Origin: Streptomyces eurocidicus
GTDB lineage: Bacteria; Actinomycetota; Actinomycetes; Streptomycetales; Streptomycetaceae
NCBI RefSeq assembly: GCF_002891295.1
Contig: NZ_LGUI01000006.1
Span: 248,001-312,000, forward strand
Direction: 5' to 3'
DNA length: 64,000 bases
In this document: positions 55,625 to 63,613 of the stretch, one piece after another
Layout: every line of letters starts with the position of its first letter
Position numbering within the stretch: position 1 is the stretch's first letter
The notes under the pieces: model-generated
What the model was told of the DNA's origin: nothing
The model's database searches: none
What the model saw: only the letters and a program-made list of their open reading frames with translations
Translations under genes and position numbers: made by a program

Positions 55625-56191
55625 TCACCGGCCGCGGGCGAGGCCCGGTGCCGGGCCGACGGGCCGGAACAGATCGAGGATGTCGTCGAGCGTCACCACC
55701 AGCCCGCCCAGGAGCAGGCCGCCGGCGACCGTCACGACCACACCGCCCGGCGCGTCCGGACGGGCGCCGCCGGACGCGAGTACGGCGGCCGCACCGGTGC
55801 CCGCCGCGGCCGTGAGAGCGAGGTTCCGGACGACGTGTCTGAGGCCGAGCGGCCTCGTCGACGCGCCGAAACACCGGCAGGGCGTCCGCACGCCCCGCCG
55901 TACGGACAGCGCGATGGCGGCCGCGAACCCCGTCAGCAGGGCACCGGCCACCGCGAACCCCGCCACCGCGACCGCGTCCGGCCCGGGCGCCGCGAGCAGC
56001 AGGCACACCGCGGACTCGGCGGCCACCACGCACAGCGCCACCGGCGGGGCGGAGCGCGCCGGAACCAGCCGCAGGTCGCGCACCGAGGAGACGAAGCGGC
56101 CGAACGCCCCCCGCCCGCCCACCTTGCCGACGGTGGAGGCGAGGAACACCGCGCCGATCAGACAGCGGATCCCGAGTGCCAGATATCCCAC
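55625..56191 (-). CDS. MauE/DoxX-like redox membrane protein
   Basis: A 188-aa MauE-family protein with four membrane helices and the diagnostic CRCFGAS motif (Cys105/Cys107, cf. CGCFG). MauE/VKOR-like proteins supply or relay oxidising equivalents to thioredoxin-fold partners during disulfide formation. GTG 56191 is preceded by GGAGG at 8 nt. It is 78 nt upstream of the TlpA-type gene and 216 nt downstream of the peptide gene; one transcript is likely. Confidence 0.88.
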   Translation of the reverse strand: MGYLALGIRCLIGAVFLASTVGKVGGRGAFGRFVSSVRDLRLVPARSAPPVALCVVAAESAVCLLLAAPGPDAVAVAGFAVAGALLTGFAAAIALSVRRGVRTPCRCFGASTRPLGLRHVVRNLALTAAAGTGAAAVLASGGARPDAPGGVVVTVAGGLLLGGLVVTLDDILDLFRPVGPAPGLARGR

Positions 56192-56259
56192 CTGGAACGC
56201 CTCCTGTCGCCGCGGTGCGGGGCGGGTGAGTGGAGCGGGTGAGCGTCGCGGTCGCGCGG

Positions 56260-56276
56260 GCCCGCCGAGGGCGGGC
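56260..56276 (-). terminator. Hairpin between peptide gene and mauE
   Basis: GCCCGCC-GAG-GGCGGGC, a perfect 7-bp stem, and a second dyad GGGGGC-GGC-GCCCCC at 56351-56365, lie in the 215-bp gap. Transcribed from the peptide gene they could reduce read-through so that the peptide is made in excess, as in many bacteriocin operons. Confidence 0.5.
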
Positions 56277-56406
56277 CGCGTACGCCGACCGGGGGGCCGG
56301 TCCCGGAGCGCGGGGCTAGCCGGGAGGGGCCGTGCCGTGCCCGTGCCCGGTGGGGGCGGCGCCCCCGGTCGGCGGTCGGGACCGTACCGGGTCCGTCAGT
56401 GCCCGG

Positions 56407-56604
56407 TCAGCACTGACAGATGATGGTCGGGCAGCCGGACGAGTTGCAGCACGCGTAACAGGGCGCGTTGTAGCCGCACTTGCCTTCGCACTGCCAGCAG
56501 GCCCCGTAGTTGCGGCAGGCCAGGAGCTCCGCCGCGGCCGCGTCGATCTCGGGGACGAACCTGCCGAGAAGGCGGCTTCCCAGTGCCGTGAGCCGTTCGT
56601 ACAT
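56407..56604 (-). CDS. Cys-rich precursor-like peptide (65 aa)
   Basis: MYERLTALGSRLLGRFVPEI is a helical, leader-like N-terminus; from residue 30 the core contains ten Cys (30, 36, 39, 43, 49, 52, 53, 58, 63, 65) in only 36 residues, ending CPTIICQC. Ten Cys fit five disulfides. It begins the operon with MauE, TlpA-type thioredoxin, exporter and signal peptidase, so it looks like a secreted, disulfide-rich bacteriocin-like or signalling peptide. ATG 56604 has GAGAGG 9 nt upstream; GTG 56610 is less well spaced. No family match known to me; the cleavage site could lie after PEIDAAAA. Confidence 0.75.
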   Translation of the reverse strand: MYERLTALGSRLLGRFVPEIDAAAAELLACRNYGACWQCEGKCGYNAPCYACCNSSGCPTIICQC

Positions 56605-57447
56605 TGACACACACCTCTCTTGATCGGGCCGGCGTCCTGTGCTTACGACGCTTGAGTCTCACGAGCTTGCGGCGGGGCGGGAAGTGCCGTTTCCAGCCGT
56701 GCGCGGGGAGCGCGCGGGCCGCTGCGGCGGCCGGGCCGGCAACCGGAAACGACCCTTGCCGGGTACGCGCGGCGGTGGTGGTGGCCCCGGGGCCGGCGGT
56801 GGGGGCCCGGCGGACCGGCCGCGTCCGGCAGCCCCCGGACCGGCACGTTCCCCTCCGGAAGGTGAACCACCGCCTCCGTGCCAAGGGGAGAGTGAACCCA
56901 TGGCCAGAGCCCTCCGGGCCGCGCTTCTCCGCCACCGTGCCGCGCTACCGCGCCGCACCGTGGCGGCGCTTTCCGGCCGGGGTGTCACACGGGGCGCCGC
57001 GCACCCGGGGAGCCGTCCGCTCCACGGAAGGCCGCCGGACGCCAGAGCCGGTTCAGGACTTCGCCGCGGCCCCACGGGGCGTCAGGGACGCGGAGCCGAC
57101 CGGGCCTCAGGGCCCGGGAACGGCCGAACGGCCTCGGTTCCCGGGCGCCGTGTAGACGCACGGGCCAGGACACCGGCTCCGGTTTTCGAACAATCGGCCC
57201 ACGGAGGTCTGGCGTCCGCCTCGGCGACGGCCGGTCGCCGCACCGGCCCCCGGGCGCCGTACGGGCGCCGGGACGGCGGTGACGTGGGGCGCGGCGGCAG
57301 CGGCGCGGCCCCGGGCGGACGGGGCCGTTCCGGCCGCCGGAGGCCGGTTCTGTACGGTCCCGCCGGCCCCCGGAGCCCGGGGACGGGACCGACGGGCGGG
57401 GCCCGCCCGCCGGTCGCGCGGGGCGAGGGGAGCCCGCGCGCCCTCGG
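56605..57447. other. 842-bp gap with no recognised gene
   Basis: No frame here has coding character on both strands; the apparent frames are Pro/Arg/Gly-rich. It lies between the start of the peptide operon and the convergent-side 3' end of the secreted hydrolase gene, and should hold the peptide promoter. AT-richer patches occur at 56629-56670 and near 57180-57200 (TTTTCGAACAATCGG). Confidence 0.5.
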
Positions 57448-58440
57448 TCACAGCTCCAGCAACGCCTGTACGGGCAGGTGGTCACTGGGGAAACGGCCGT
57501 GCTCGGAGAAGGTGTTGATGTCCGCTCTGGACACGCGCACCGACGGGGAGACGAGGATCCAGTCGATGCGGTCGCCGTCGGGGACGAGCGGGCCGTAGCC
57601 GTGGAACGTGGCGTACTGCGGACCGCGCGCGGCCGCGGTGTCCCAGGTGTCGGCCAGTGCACCCTGGCCGAGCATGGCGTCGTACACCGGGTTGCGGTGG
57701 GCGGGCACGTTGAAGTCGCCCGTCACGACGCGGGGCAGGGCCGGGTCCGGGCGGCCCAGCCGATCGGTGATCAGGGCCGCGGAGCGCTCCCGCGCGTACT
57801 GATGGGCGTGGTCGAGGTGGGTGTTGAGGGCGAGGAAGCCCGCCCCCGTGCGCAGATCCGTGAAGCGGACCCACGTCGCCATGCGCACCACCGTGTTGCC
57901 CCAGGTGGACGAGCCGATCAGGGACGGGGTGCCGGACAGCCAGAAGTGGTCGTACTCCTCGGCGACGAGCCGCTCGGTGTCGTACAGCACCGCGCAGAAC
58001 TCGCCGTGGCTGCCGCCCTCCCGGCCCAGCCCGACACACCCGTAACGCCGGCCGAGGTCCTCGGCGAGGTCGCGCAGCTGGCCGTGCAGGCCCTCCTGGG
58101 TGCCCAGCAGGTGCGGACGCTCGTGGCGCAGCAGGCGGCGCATCACCGGGCGGCGCTCCGACCAGGGGTGCGGGCCGGTCTCCGAGGCGTAACGGAGATT
58201 GAAGGTCATCACCCGGAGGGCGTGCGAGGCGTCCGGGGCGGGCCCGCCCCCGGCGGTCTCCGTGGCGGGGGAGACGGCGACGGGCACGGCGGCCTCGGCG
58301 CGAGGGCCGGGAGCGACGGCGGCGGCCGTGACGCCGGTGACGGTCGCCGCCGTCGCGCGCAGCGCGGCGCGCCGGCTCGGCCCGCGCGAAGGGGGAGTCC
58401 CCAGCGGAAGATGTGACATGTGCGGAACGGATGCGAACAC
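57448..58440 (-). CDS. Tat-exported endonuclease/exonuclease/phosphatase-fold hydrolase
   Basis: A 330-aa EEP-fold metal-dependent hydrolase. The Tat signal is PSRRAALRATAATVTGVTAA, with Ala-rich h-region and AEA cleavage site. Catalytic motifs are visible as MTFNLRY, GTQEG, LNTHLDH, GDFN and DRIDWIL with a final DHLPV. It probably cleaves a phosphodiester or phosphate ester outside the cell. GTG 58440 is chosen because AGGGGG lies 4 nt upstream; ATG 58419 has no site but keeps the Tat motif. Confidence 0.88.
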   Translation of the reverse strand: MFASVPHMSHLPLGTPPSRGPSRRAALRATAATVTGVTAAAVAPGPRAEAAVPVAVSPATETAGGGPAPDASHALRVMTFNLRYASETGPHPWSERRPVMRRLLRHERPHLLGTQEGLHGQLRDLAEDLGRRYGCVGLGREGGSHGEFCAVLYDTERLVAEEYDHFWLSGTPSLIGSSTWGNTVVRMATWVRFTDLRTGAGFLALNTHLDHAHQYARERSAALITDRLGRPDPALPRVVTGDFNVPAHRNPVYDAMLGQGALADTWDTAAARGPQYATFHGYGPLVPDGDRIDWILVSPSVRVSRADINTFSEHGRFPSDHLPVQALLEL

Positions 58441-58480
58441 AGTGCCCCCTGAGGCTCCTGGTTGGAATCGGTCGCCGGTG

Positions 58481-58696
58481 TCAGCCCTGCTGTTCCCGTG
58501 GCTCGTTCCCCGTCTCGCGCGGGGTGAGGTCCCGGTGGCCGGTACGGGCCTCCGTGCGGTGACCACGGGCGATGTAGTCGCGCACGACCGCCTCGACGGC
58601 GTCCTGGGGCGAGCTCACCCCCGCCAGGGCCATGACCTCCACCACGAGCTCGGCGTCGAGACTGACGGTGACCTCGGCGACCTTGGCCTTTGCCAT
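58481..58696 (-). CDS. Ribbon-helix-helix-type antitoxin-like protein
   Basis: A 71-aa protein: MAKAKVAEVTVSLDAELVVE has the beta-strand of an RHH domain, then VMALAGVSSPQDAVEAVVRD as helices, then a charged tail RTEARTGHRDLTPRETG. It resembles VapB-type antitoxins, but no toxin gene is adjacent, so it may be a solitary regulator. ATG 58696 chosen over a long extension with Arg-rich non-coding character. Ends 40 nt from the hydrolase gene. Confidence 0.6.
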   Translation of the reverse strand: MAKAKVAEVTVSLDAELVVEVMALAGVSSPQDAVEAVVRDYIARGHRTEARTGHRDLTPRETGNEPREQQG

Positions 58697-59076
58697 CGGC
58701 GGGCCCCTTCCCGGACGGCTGCGTCGGAGCCGGACTCCAGCAAGTGTACGGAAGCCCGGCATCCGTACCCGGTCCGCTCCCGGACGGGCCCCGGCCCCCG
58801 CCCGGCGGCGCTCCGGCAGGCGGGCGCGAATTGGGGCCGGGCGCCGCGCGGTTACTCCGTACCAATGCGCCGCGCGGTGCCGAACGCGGGAATGAGAGGG
58901 GGCCCGTCTTCCTTGTCCCGTACGGGAAATGATACGGAACCAGGTATTTCGGATGGCCAGTTCCGTTTCGAGTTGATGCTCAGTAGGGTATGGCCTGCCG
59001 CCGTGGTGCTGGGGAGGGAATCCGGCTCAATTCGACATGGGCGGGTCAGAGTCGTCGGCAGGATCGGCAGGAGAAC

Positions 59077-60033
59077 ATGACCGCTGACTTATTCGAGGGG
59101 CAGTACGTGTGGCATCCGGCGGCCGACGACCGCCGGCTGGCGCGGGCGTGCGTCGACGTCCGGGCCGGACGCTACCTGAGCGCGCACGACGCCCTGGAGG
59201 AGACCCGGGGCGACTTCGGCCTGCGCGCCCACCGGTCGTCCGTCCTCGCCTCGGAGGCGGCCGACTCCGACCTGGCCGAACGCTGGCTCGCCGAGGAACC
59301 GGGGGCCGGAGCCGCGCTGCTCTGGGCCCGGGTCGCGGTGCTCCGCGCCGTCCGGGCGGCCGACACCGAGGACCAACGGGCCCTGCCGCTGGGGCGGATC
59401 GCCGTCGCGGCCTGCGACCGGGCCGCCGAGCTGGCGCCCGAGGACCCCACCCCCTGGGTGGCGAAGCTGACGCTGGCCCGCATCCACCGGCCGCGCGACC
59501 CCGCGCCGCGCGGGCTGCTCACCGCGCCGCCGGGCCCCTGGTCGCTGTTCGCCCACATCCTCCGGCTCGACCCCTGGCACCGGGAGGCGCACCACCGCTT
59601 CCTGTCCTTCTTCTTCGCCCGCCACGGCGGTTCGGCGAACGCGGCGTGGGACGTCGCCGCCTTCCTCGGCCAGCGGGCACCGTCCTCCTCGCCCCTGCGA
59701 CTGCTGCCGCTGGTCACCCTGGTCGAGGACTACAACCCTGCCTCCCCGCTGGTGAACCACACCTGGGAACAGCCGCCTTGGCGGGCGACGGCCCTGGGGG
59801 TCTACCGGGACTGGCTGCCCCATGTGTCCGAATACCGCTTCACCCCCGTGCTGGACCTCGCCTATCTCGCGCACGCGCTGTTCATGGCGCAGTGCGAATT
59901 CGAGGCGCGGGCCGTCCTCACGGCCATGGGCCCGTACGCCTCCAGAATGCCCTGGAGCATGTTCGGCGACCCCGAGGAGCAACTCACCAAGGTCCGGCGC
60001 ATGTGCGGCCTTCCGGTACCCGGGGCCGCCTGA
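59077..60033 (+). CDS. Conserved TPR-like protein, TTA codon
   Basis: A 318-aa cytoplasmic helical protein with TPR-like pattern (LARACVDVRAGRYLSAHDAL, RHGGSANAAWDVAAFLGQRA). Codon 5 is TTA (MTADLFEGQY), so translation depends on the bldA leucyl-tRNA, suggesting expression late in growth. GGAG lies 5 nt before ATG 59077. Conserved in streptomycetes but of unknown function to me; followed by a permease after 113 bp. Confidence 0.75.
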   Translation: MTADLFEGQYVWHPAADDRRLARACVDVRAGRYLSAHDALEETRGDFGLRAHRSSVLASEAADSDLAERWLAEEPGAGAALLWARVAVLRAVRAADTEDQRALPLGRIAVAACDRAAELAPEDPTPWVAKLTLARIHRPRDPAPRGLLTAPPGPWSLFAHILRLDPWHREAHHRFLSFFFARHGGSANAAWDVAAFLGQRAPSSSPLRLLPLVTLVEDYNPASPLVNHTWEQPPWRATALGVYRDWLPHVSEYRFTPVLDLAYLAHALFMAQCEFEARAVLTAMGPYASRMPWSMFGDPEEQLTKVRRMCGLPVPGAA

Positions 60034-60146
60034 CGGACGTACGCCCTCGCTGCCACCCGCTTCTGCTTTTTGTCCCCTTTTCTTGTTCCTTTAGTTCTCT
60101 TGCCCCGTCCCCTGCTTCTGCTCACCTCTCAGGAAAGGTCGCGGTT

Positions 60147-61688
60147 GTGCCCGGTCCCGGATTTCTCGCCCGTACGAGAGCCCGTCACTCGCCCGCGGTC
60201 CCCGTCGTCCTCGACGACGACGCCACACTGCACGCCATGGGCTACCCGCGAAAACTGACCCGCCGCTTCCGGGCCTTCGACAATTTCGCGATTTCCTTCA
60301 CCATCATCAACATCATCTCCGGCATCTTCTCCTCGTTCGGCTTCGGAATGGGCGCCGGCGGCCCGCGCGTGCTCGTCTTCGGCTGGATCGGCGTCTCCGT
60401 GATGGTGCTCTTCGTCGGCGCCGCGATGGCCGAGATCGCCTCCGCCTACCCGACCAGCGGCGCCCTCTACTTCTCCGCCGGCAAGCTGGCCAAGCGGCAC
60501 CGCGGCGCCTGGTCCTGGTACACGGGCTGGCTGAACTTCGTCGGCCAGGTCGGCGGCACGGCCGCCACCAACTACGCCGCCGCCACCTTCATCCAGGCGT
60601 TCGTCGCCATGCAATGGCCCTCCTACCACCCGGACCCCCGGCACGCCGTCGGCATCACGGCGGTGATCCTCGTCCTCCAGGCACTGGCCAACACCTATAC
60701 GGTGCAGCTGGTCGCCATAGTGAACCGGATTTCCGTGTGGTGGCTGCTGATCGGCCTGGTGGTGATCGTCGCCGCCCTGACCGTGATCCCCGACCAGCAT
60801 CAGTCGGCCTCCTACGTCACCCATTTCGTCAACAACACCGGCTTCACCAACGGCATCTACGGCGGAATGCTGGGCCTGCTCGTCACCAGCTGGACCTTCA
60901 CCGGATTCGACGGCAGTTTCCACATGTCCGAGGAGACCGTGAAGGCGACCGTCAACGCCCCCAGGGGCATCATGCGGGCCATCGCCTGCTCCGCGTTCAC
61001 CGGCCTGATCCTCATGCTCGCCCTCGTCTACGCGATCCGCGACTACGCCAAGGAGGCGGGCGCCTCGGCGCCGCCGGTACAGATCCTCGTCGACGCGCTC
61101 GGCACGGGCACCGCGAAACTGCTCCTGCTGATCGTGATCGGCGCCATGCTCTTCTGCGGCCTGGCCAACATGACCAGCAACACCCGGCAGATCTTCGCCT
61201 TCTCCCGCGACGGCGCCATGCCCGGCTCCCGCTGGTGGCACTCGGTCTCCCCGCGCACCCGCACCCCCGTCAAGGCCGTCTGGCTCGCCGCCGCCTGCCC
61301 CCTGGTGCTGGTCCTGCCCGGCTGGTGGTCCCACACCGCCTTCACCGCCGTCGTCAGCGTCAACGTCGTCGGCCTGTTCCTCGCCTACGGCGTGCCCATC
61401 TTCCTGCGCCTGCGGCTGGACGACTTCCAGCCCGGCCCCTGGAACCTCGGCCGCTACGGCAAGCTCGTCGCGGGCATCGCCGTAACCTGGATCCTCATCA
61501 GCAACGTGCTGTTCATGCTGCCCCAGGCATCCCCGATCACCGCCACCTCGTTCAACTACGCGCCGATCGCCCTGGGCGTCGTCCTGCTCATCGCCACGGT
61601 GTGGTGGTTCGCCAGCGCCCGGCACCGCTTCCAGGGGCCCGTGAGCTACGGCCGCCCCGACGAGGTGGCGGCCATGGACCTCATCTGA
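60147..61688 (+). CDS. Amino acid permease (APC superfamily)
   Basis: A 513-aa polytopic protein with 12 membrane segments. Typical APC blocks: FRAFDNFAISFTIINIISGI, AMAEIASAYPTSGALYFSAG and SWTFTGFDGSFHMSEETVKA. The latter resembles GABA/amine permeases of actinobacteria; substrate remains open. GTG 60147 has AGGAAAGG 7 nt before, and an acidic VVLDDDATLHAMGYPRKLTR tail precedes the first span. The gene is likely independent of its upstream neighbour. Confidence 0.88.
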   Translation: MPGPGFLARTRARHSPAVPVVLDDDATLHAMGYPRKLTRRFRAFDNFAISFTIINIISGIFSSFGFGMGAGGPRVLVFGWIGVSVMVLFVGAAMAEIASAYPTSGALYFSAGKLAKRHRGAWSWYTGWLNFVGQVGGTAATNYAAATFIQAFVAMQWPSYHPDPRHAVGITAVILVLQALANTYTVQLVAIVNRISVWWLLIGLVVIVAALTVIPDQHQSASYVTHFVNNTGFTNGIYGGMLGLLVTSWTFTGFDGSFHMSEETVKATVNAPRGIMRAIACSAFTGLILMLALVYAIRDYAKEAGASAPPVQILVDALGTGTAKLLLLIVIGAMLFCGLANMTSNTRQIFAFSRDGAMPGSRWWHSVSPRTRTPVKAVWLAAACPLVLVLPGWWSHTAFTAVVSVNVVGLFLAYGVPIFLRLRLDDFQPGPWNLGRYGKLVAGIAVTWILISNVLFMLPQASPITATSFNYAPIALGVVLLIATVWWFASARHRFQGPVSYGRPDEVAAMDLI

Positions 61689-61784
61689 ACGCCGGCTGAA
61701 CATCCGACCGGCCGCCGCGCACGGCCCCGGCCGTGCGCGGCCCACCGCACCCGCAACCCCGTGTGAAGGGACGAACGGAACATC

Positions 61785-62642
61785 ATGAACCCCCTCGACG
61801 AGCTCACCGTCACCCGCGCCTCGCTGGACGACTGGCACCATGTGGCGGAGTGGGCCGCGGACGAGGGGTGGAACCCCGGCTCCGGCGACCCGGCCTGCTT
61901 CCACCCCACCGACCCCGCCGGGTTCTTCCTCGGCCGCATCGACGGGCGGCCGGTCTCGGCGCTCTCGATCGTCACCTACTCGCCGAGCTACGCGTTCCTC
62001 GGCTACTACCTCGTCCACCCCGGACACCGGCGCAAGGGACTGGGCCTGGCCACCTGGCGCGCGGCCTTCCCGCACGCCGGGGACCGTACGGTCGGCCTGG
62101 ACGCCGTGCCCGAGCAGCGGGCCACGTACGAGCGCTCCGGCTTCGTCGCCGCCCATGACACCATCCGCTACACCGGCCGCCCCGAACGGAACGGCGCCCC
62201 GGTGGCGGCCGGCGTCGTGCCCGTCACCCCCGCCCACGCCGACGGGATCGCCGCCTACGACCGGGAGTGCTTCCCCGCCGACCGGCGCGCCTTCCTCACC
62301 CGCTGGCTCGGCGCCCCCGGCCACACGGCCTACGTCTCCGTACGCGACGGCGCGATCACCGGCTACGGCGTGATCCGCCCCTCGCGCGGCGGCCGGCGCA
62401 TCGGCCCGCTCTTCGCCGACACGCCCTCGGACGCGGAGGCGCTGTTCGACGCGCTCACGGCGACGGTGGGCGCGGACGAGGAGGTGTGCGTCGATGTGCC
62501 GGAGCCGCATGCGGAGGGACATGCGTTGTTGAAGGGGCGGGGGTTGAAGGCGAGTTCGCATACGGTGCGGATGTATACGGGGCCCGTGCGGGAGGTTCGG
62601 GCGGATCGTGGGTACGGGGTGACGAGTCTGGAGCTGGGGTAG
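61785..62642 (+). CDS. GNAT acetyltransferase, tandem
   Basis: A 285-aa protein with an N-terminal GNAT domain (YYLVHPGHRRKGLGLATWRA is the acetyl-CoA loop) and a C-terminal second half (VSVRDGAITGYGVIRPSRGG, GLKASSHTVRMYTG) of the Acetyltransf_18 type. It acetylates an amine-bearing substrate not identifiable here. ATG 61785 is 97 nt past the permease stop; the two may be co-transcribed. Ends within copy B of the inverted repeat. Confidence 0.85.
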   Translation: MNPLDELTVTRASLDDWHHVAEWAADEGWNPGSGDPACFHPTDPAGFFLGRIDGRPVSALSIVTYSPSYAFLGYYLVHPGHRRKGLGLATWRAAFPHAGDRTVGLDAVPEQRATYERSGFVAAHDTIRYTGRPERNGAPVAAGVVPVTPAHADGIAAYDRECFPADRRAFLTRWLGAPGHTAYVSVRDGAITGYGVIRPSRGGRRIGPLFADTPSDAEALFDALTATVGADEEVCVDVPEPHAEGHALLKGRGLKASSHTVRMYTGPVREVRADRGYGVTSLELG

Positions 62643-62696
62643 GTGTTCTGAGAAAGAGCTGGAGGAGCCCCGCCCGGTACGTGACCGGACGGGGCT
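62640..62696. repeat. Copy B of the long-range inverted repeat
   Basis: On the minus strand it reads AGCCCCGTCCGG (62685-62696) ... CCGGGCGGGGC ... CAGCTCTTTCTCAG, about 90% like 48315-48371. The hairpin is GCCCCGCCCGG (62667-62677) with CCGGACGGGGC (62685-62695). It lies at the end of the GNAT gene. Confidence 0.75.
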
Positions 62697-62700
62697 GTCC

Positions 62701-62799
62701 TTCGGCTTCCGCGTCGAGCCGGCCCCAGCCCTGTACCGCTGCGGCGAGTGCGGCACTCCGGTGCGCGCGGAGCAGGCGTTCCTCGGCATCCGAGGTTGA
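62701..62799 (+). pseudogene. Zinc-knuckle fragment
   Basis: A short frame FGFRVEPAPALYRCGECGTP ... VRAEQAFLGIRG ends at 62799. One CxxC knuckle and good codon use suggest it is the tail of a protein whose front is lost. Too short for a family. Confidence 0.35.
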
Positions 62800-62960
62800 T
62801 CACGAGTCCCCGACACCGGTCTACCGGCAGATCGCAGCAGCGATCACTTCTCGCGACTTGCCGCTACCACATCGCGCCACTACACCGCTCCGGGGGACAC
62901 GATCCGCACACCGGACCGGCGGTCGACGGCAGTCACCCCCGGCCCTGGCAGCCGGCCGAC
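62795..62960 (+). pseudogene. GntR-family regulator, N-terminal remnant
   Basis: VDHESPTPVYRQIAAAITSR gives the first helix of a GntR winged helix; after a frame change YTAPGDTIRTPDRR continues it. No downstream half follows. The complementary half is at 46694-46870 on the opposite strand. Confidence 0.55.
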
Positions 62961-62979
62961 CCTGTTTATGCTCATGCCC

Positions 62980-63333
62980 ATGGCACTCGAATGGGAACAG
63001 ATCATCGTTGACTCCGCCGACCCCGTCGCCCTCGGGCGCTGGTGGGCCGAGGCTCTCGGCTGGGTAGTGGTCGACGAATCCGAGGAGATCATCGAGATCC
63101 GGCCTGAGCCGGACCGGATGCCGGGGCTCCTCTTCGTGCCTGTCCCCGAGGGCAAGACGTCGAAGAACCGGCTCCACCCCGACTTCCGCCCCGACGACCA
63201 GGAGGCCCAGGTCGCCCGGCTGCTCTCCCTCGGTGCCCGGCGCGCCGGCACCGTGCAGGACGAGCAGCACTGGGTGACCCTCCTCGACCCGGAGGGCAAC
63301 GAATTCTGTGTCCTGGGTGAGCGGAAGAGCTGA
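62980..63333 (+). CDS. VOC/glyoxalase-like protein
   Basis: A 117-aa protein of the vicinal-oxygen-chelate type: ALEWEQIIVDSADPVALGRW, the WWAEALGWVVV strand-helix unit, and the closing VTLLDPEGNEFCVLGERK with its metal-ligand Glu. Such proteins are small metal-dependent lyases, dioxygenases or antibiotic-binding proteins; no substrate can be given. Two ATGs, 62968 and 62980, are possible with no clear RBS; I use the second because conserved homologues start there. Confidence 0.8.
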   Translation: MALEWEQIIVDSADPVALGRWWAEALGWVVVDESEEIIEIRPEPDRMPGLLFVPVPEGKTSKNRLHPDFRPDDQEAQVARLLSLGARRAGTVQDEQHWVTLLDPEGNEFCVLGERKS

Positions 63334-63385
63334 GCGGACGGTGTCGCGCTGAGTGGTGCAGCGGCGATCTCGGCATAGCTCCTGG

Positions 63386-63613
63386 TCATGGGGCGGCCAT
63401 CGCGCAACTCTGCGAGTAGTGACGCTCGTTGAGAGGTGACGCGATGGCCTTGTCCTTCAGGGAGCGCTGGGTCTCCTCGCCGACGCCGGGCAGGCCCAGC
63501 GCGTCGACGACCTGGTCAAAGCACTCGGCGGCGACAGCGATCGGACGGGCCCGCCTACGAGAAGGGACGGGGGCTGGGGAAAGGCTCCCGCAGGGCACCT
63601 CGTCACCCCTCAC
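63386..63613 (-). pseudogene. Degraded coding remnant
   Basis: Reads ECFDQVVDALGLPGVGEETQ RSLKDK in one frame, with a nearby second frame containing LLAELRDGRPMTRSYAEIAA, joined if a base were added. It looks like a lost regulator or transposon-linked gene, but no family is clear. The 63334-63609 interval otherwise has no gene. Confidence 0.35.

Noticed and set aside
56604..57155. A 183-codon frame in the 842-bp gap upstream of the peptide gene.
   Set aside because: Arg/Pro/Ala-rich, starts at the edge of the peptide RBS and has no motif or ribosome site.
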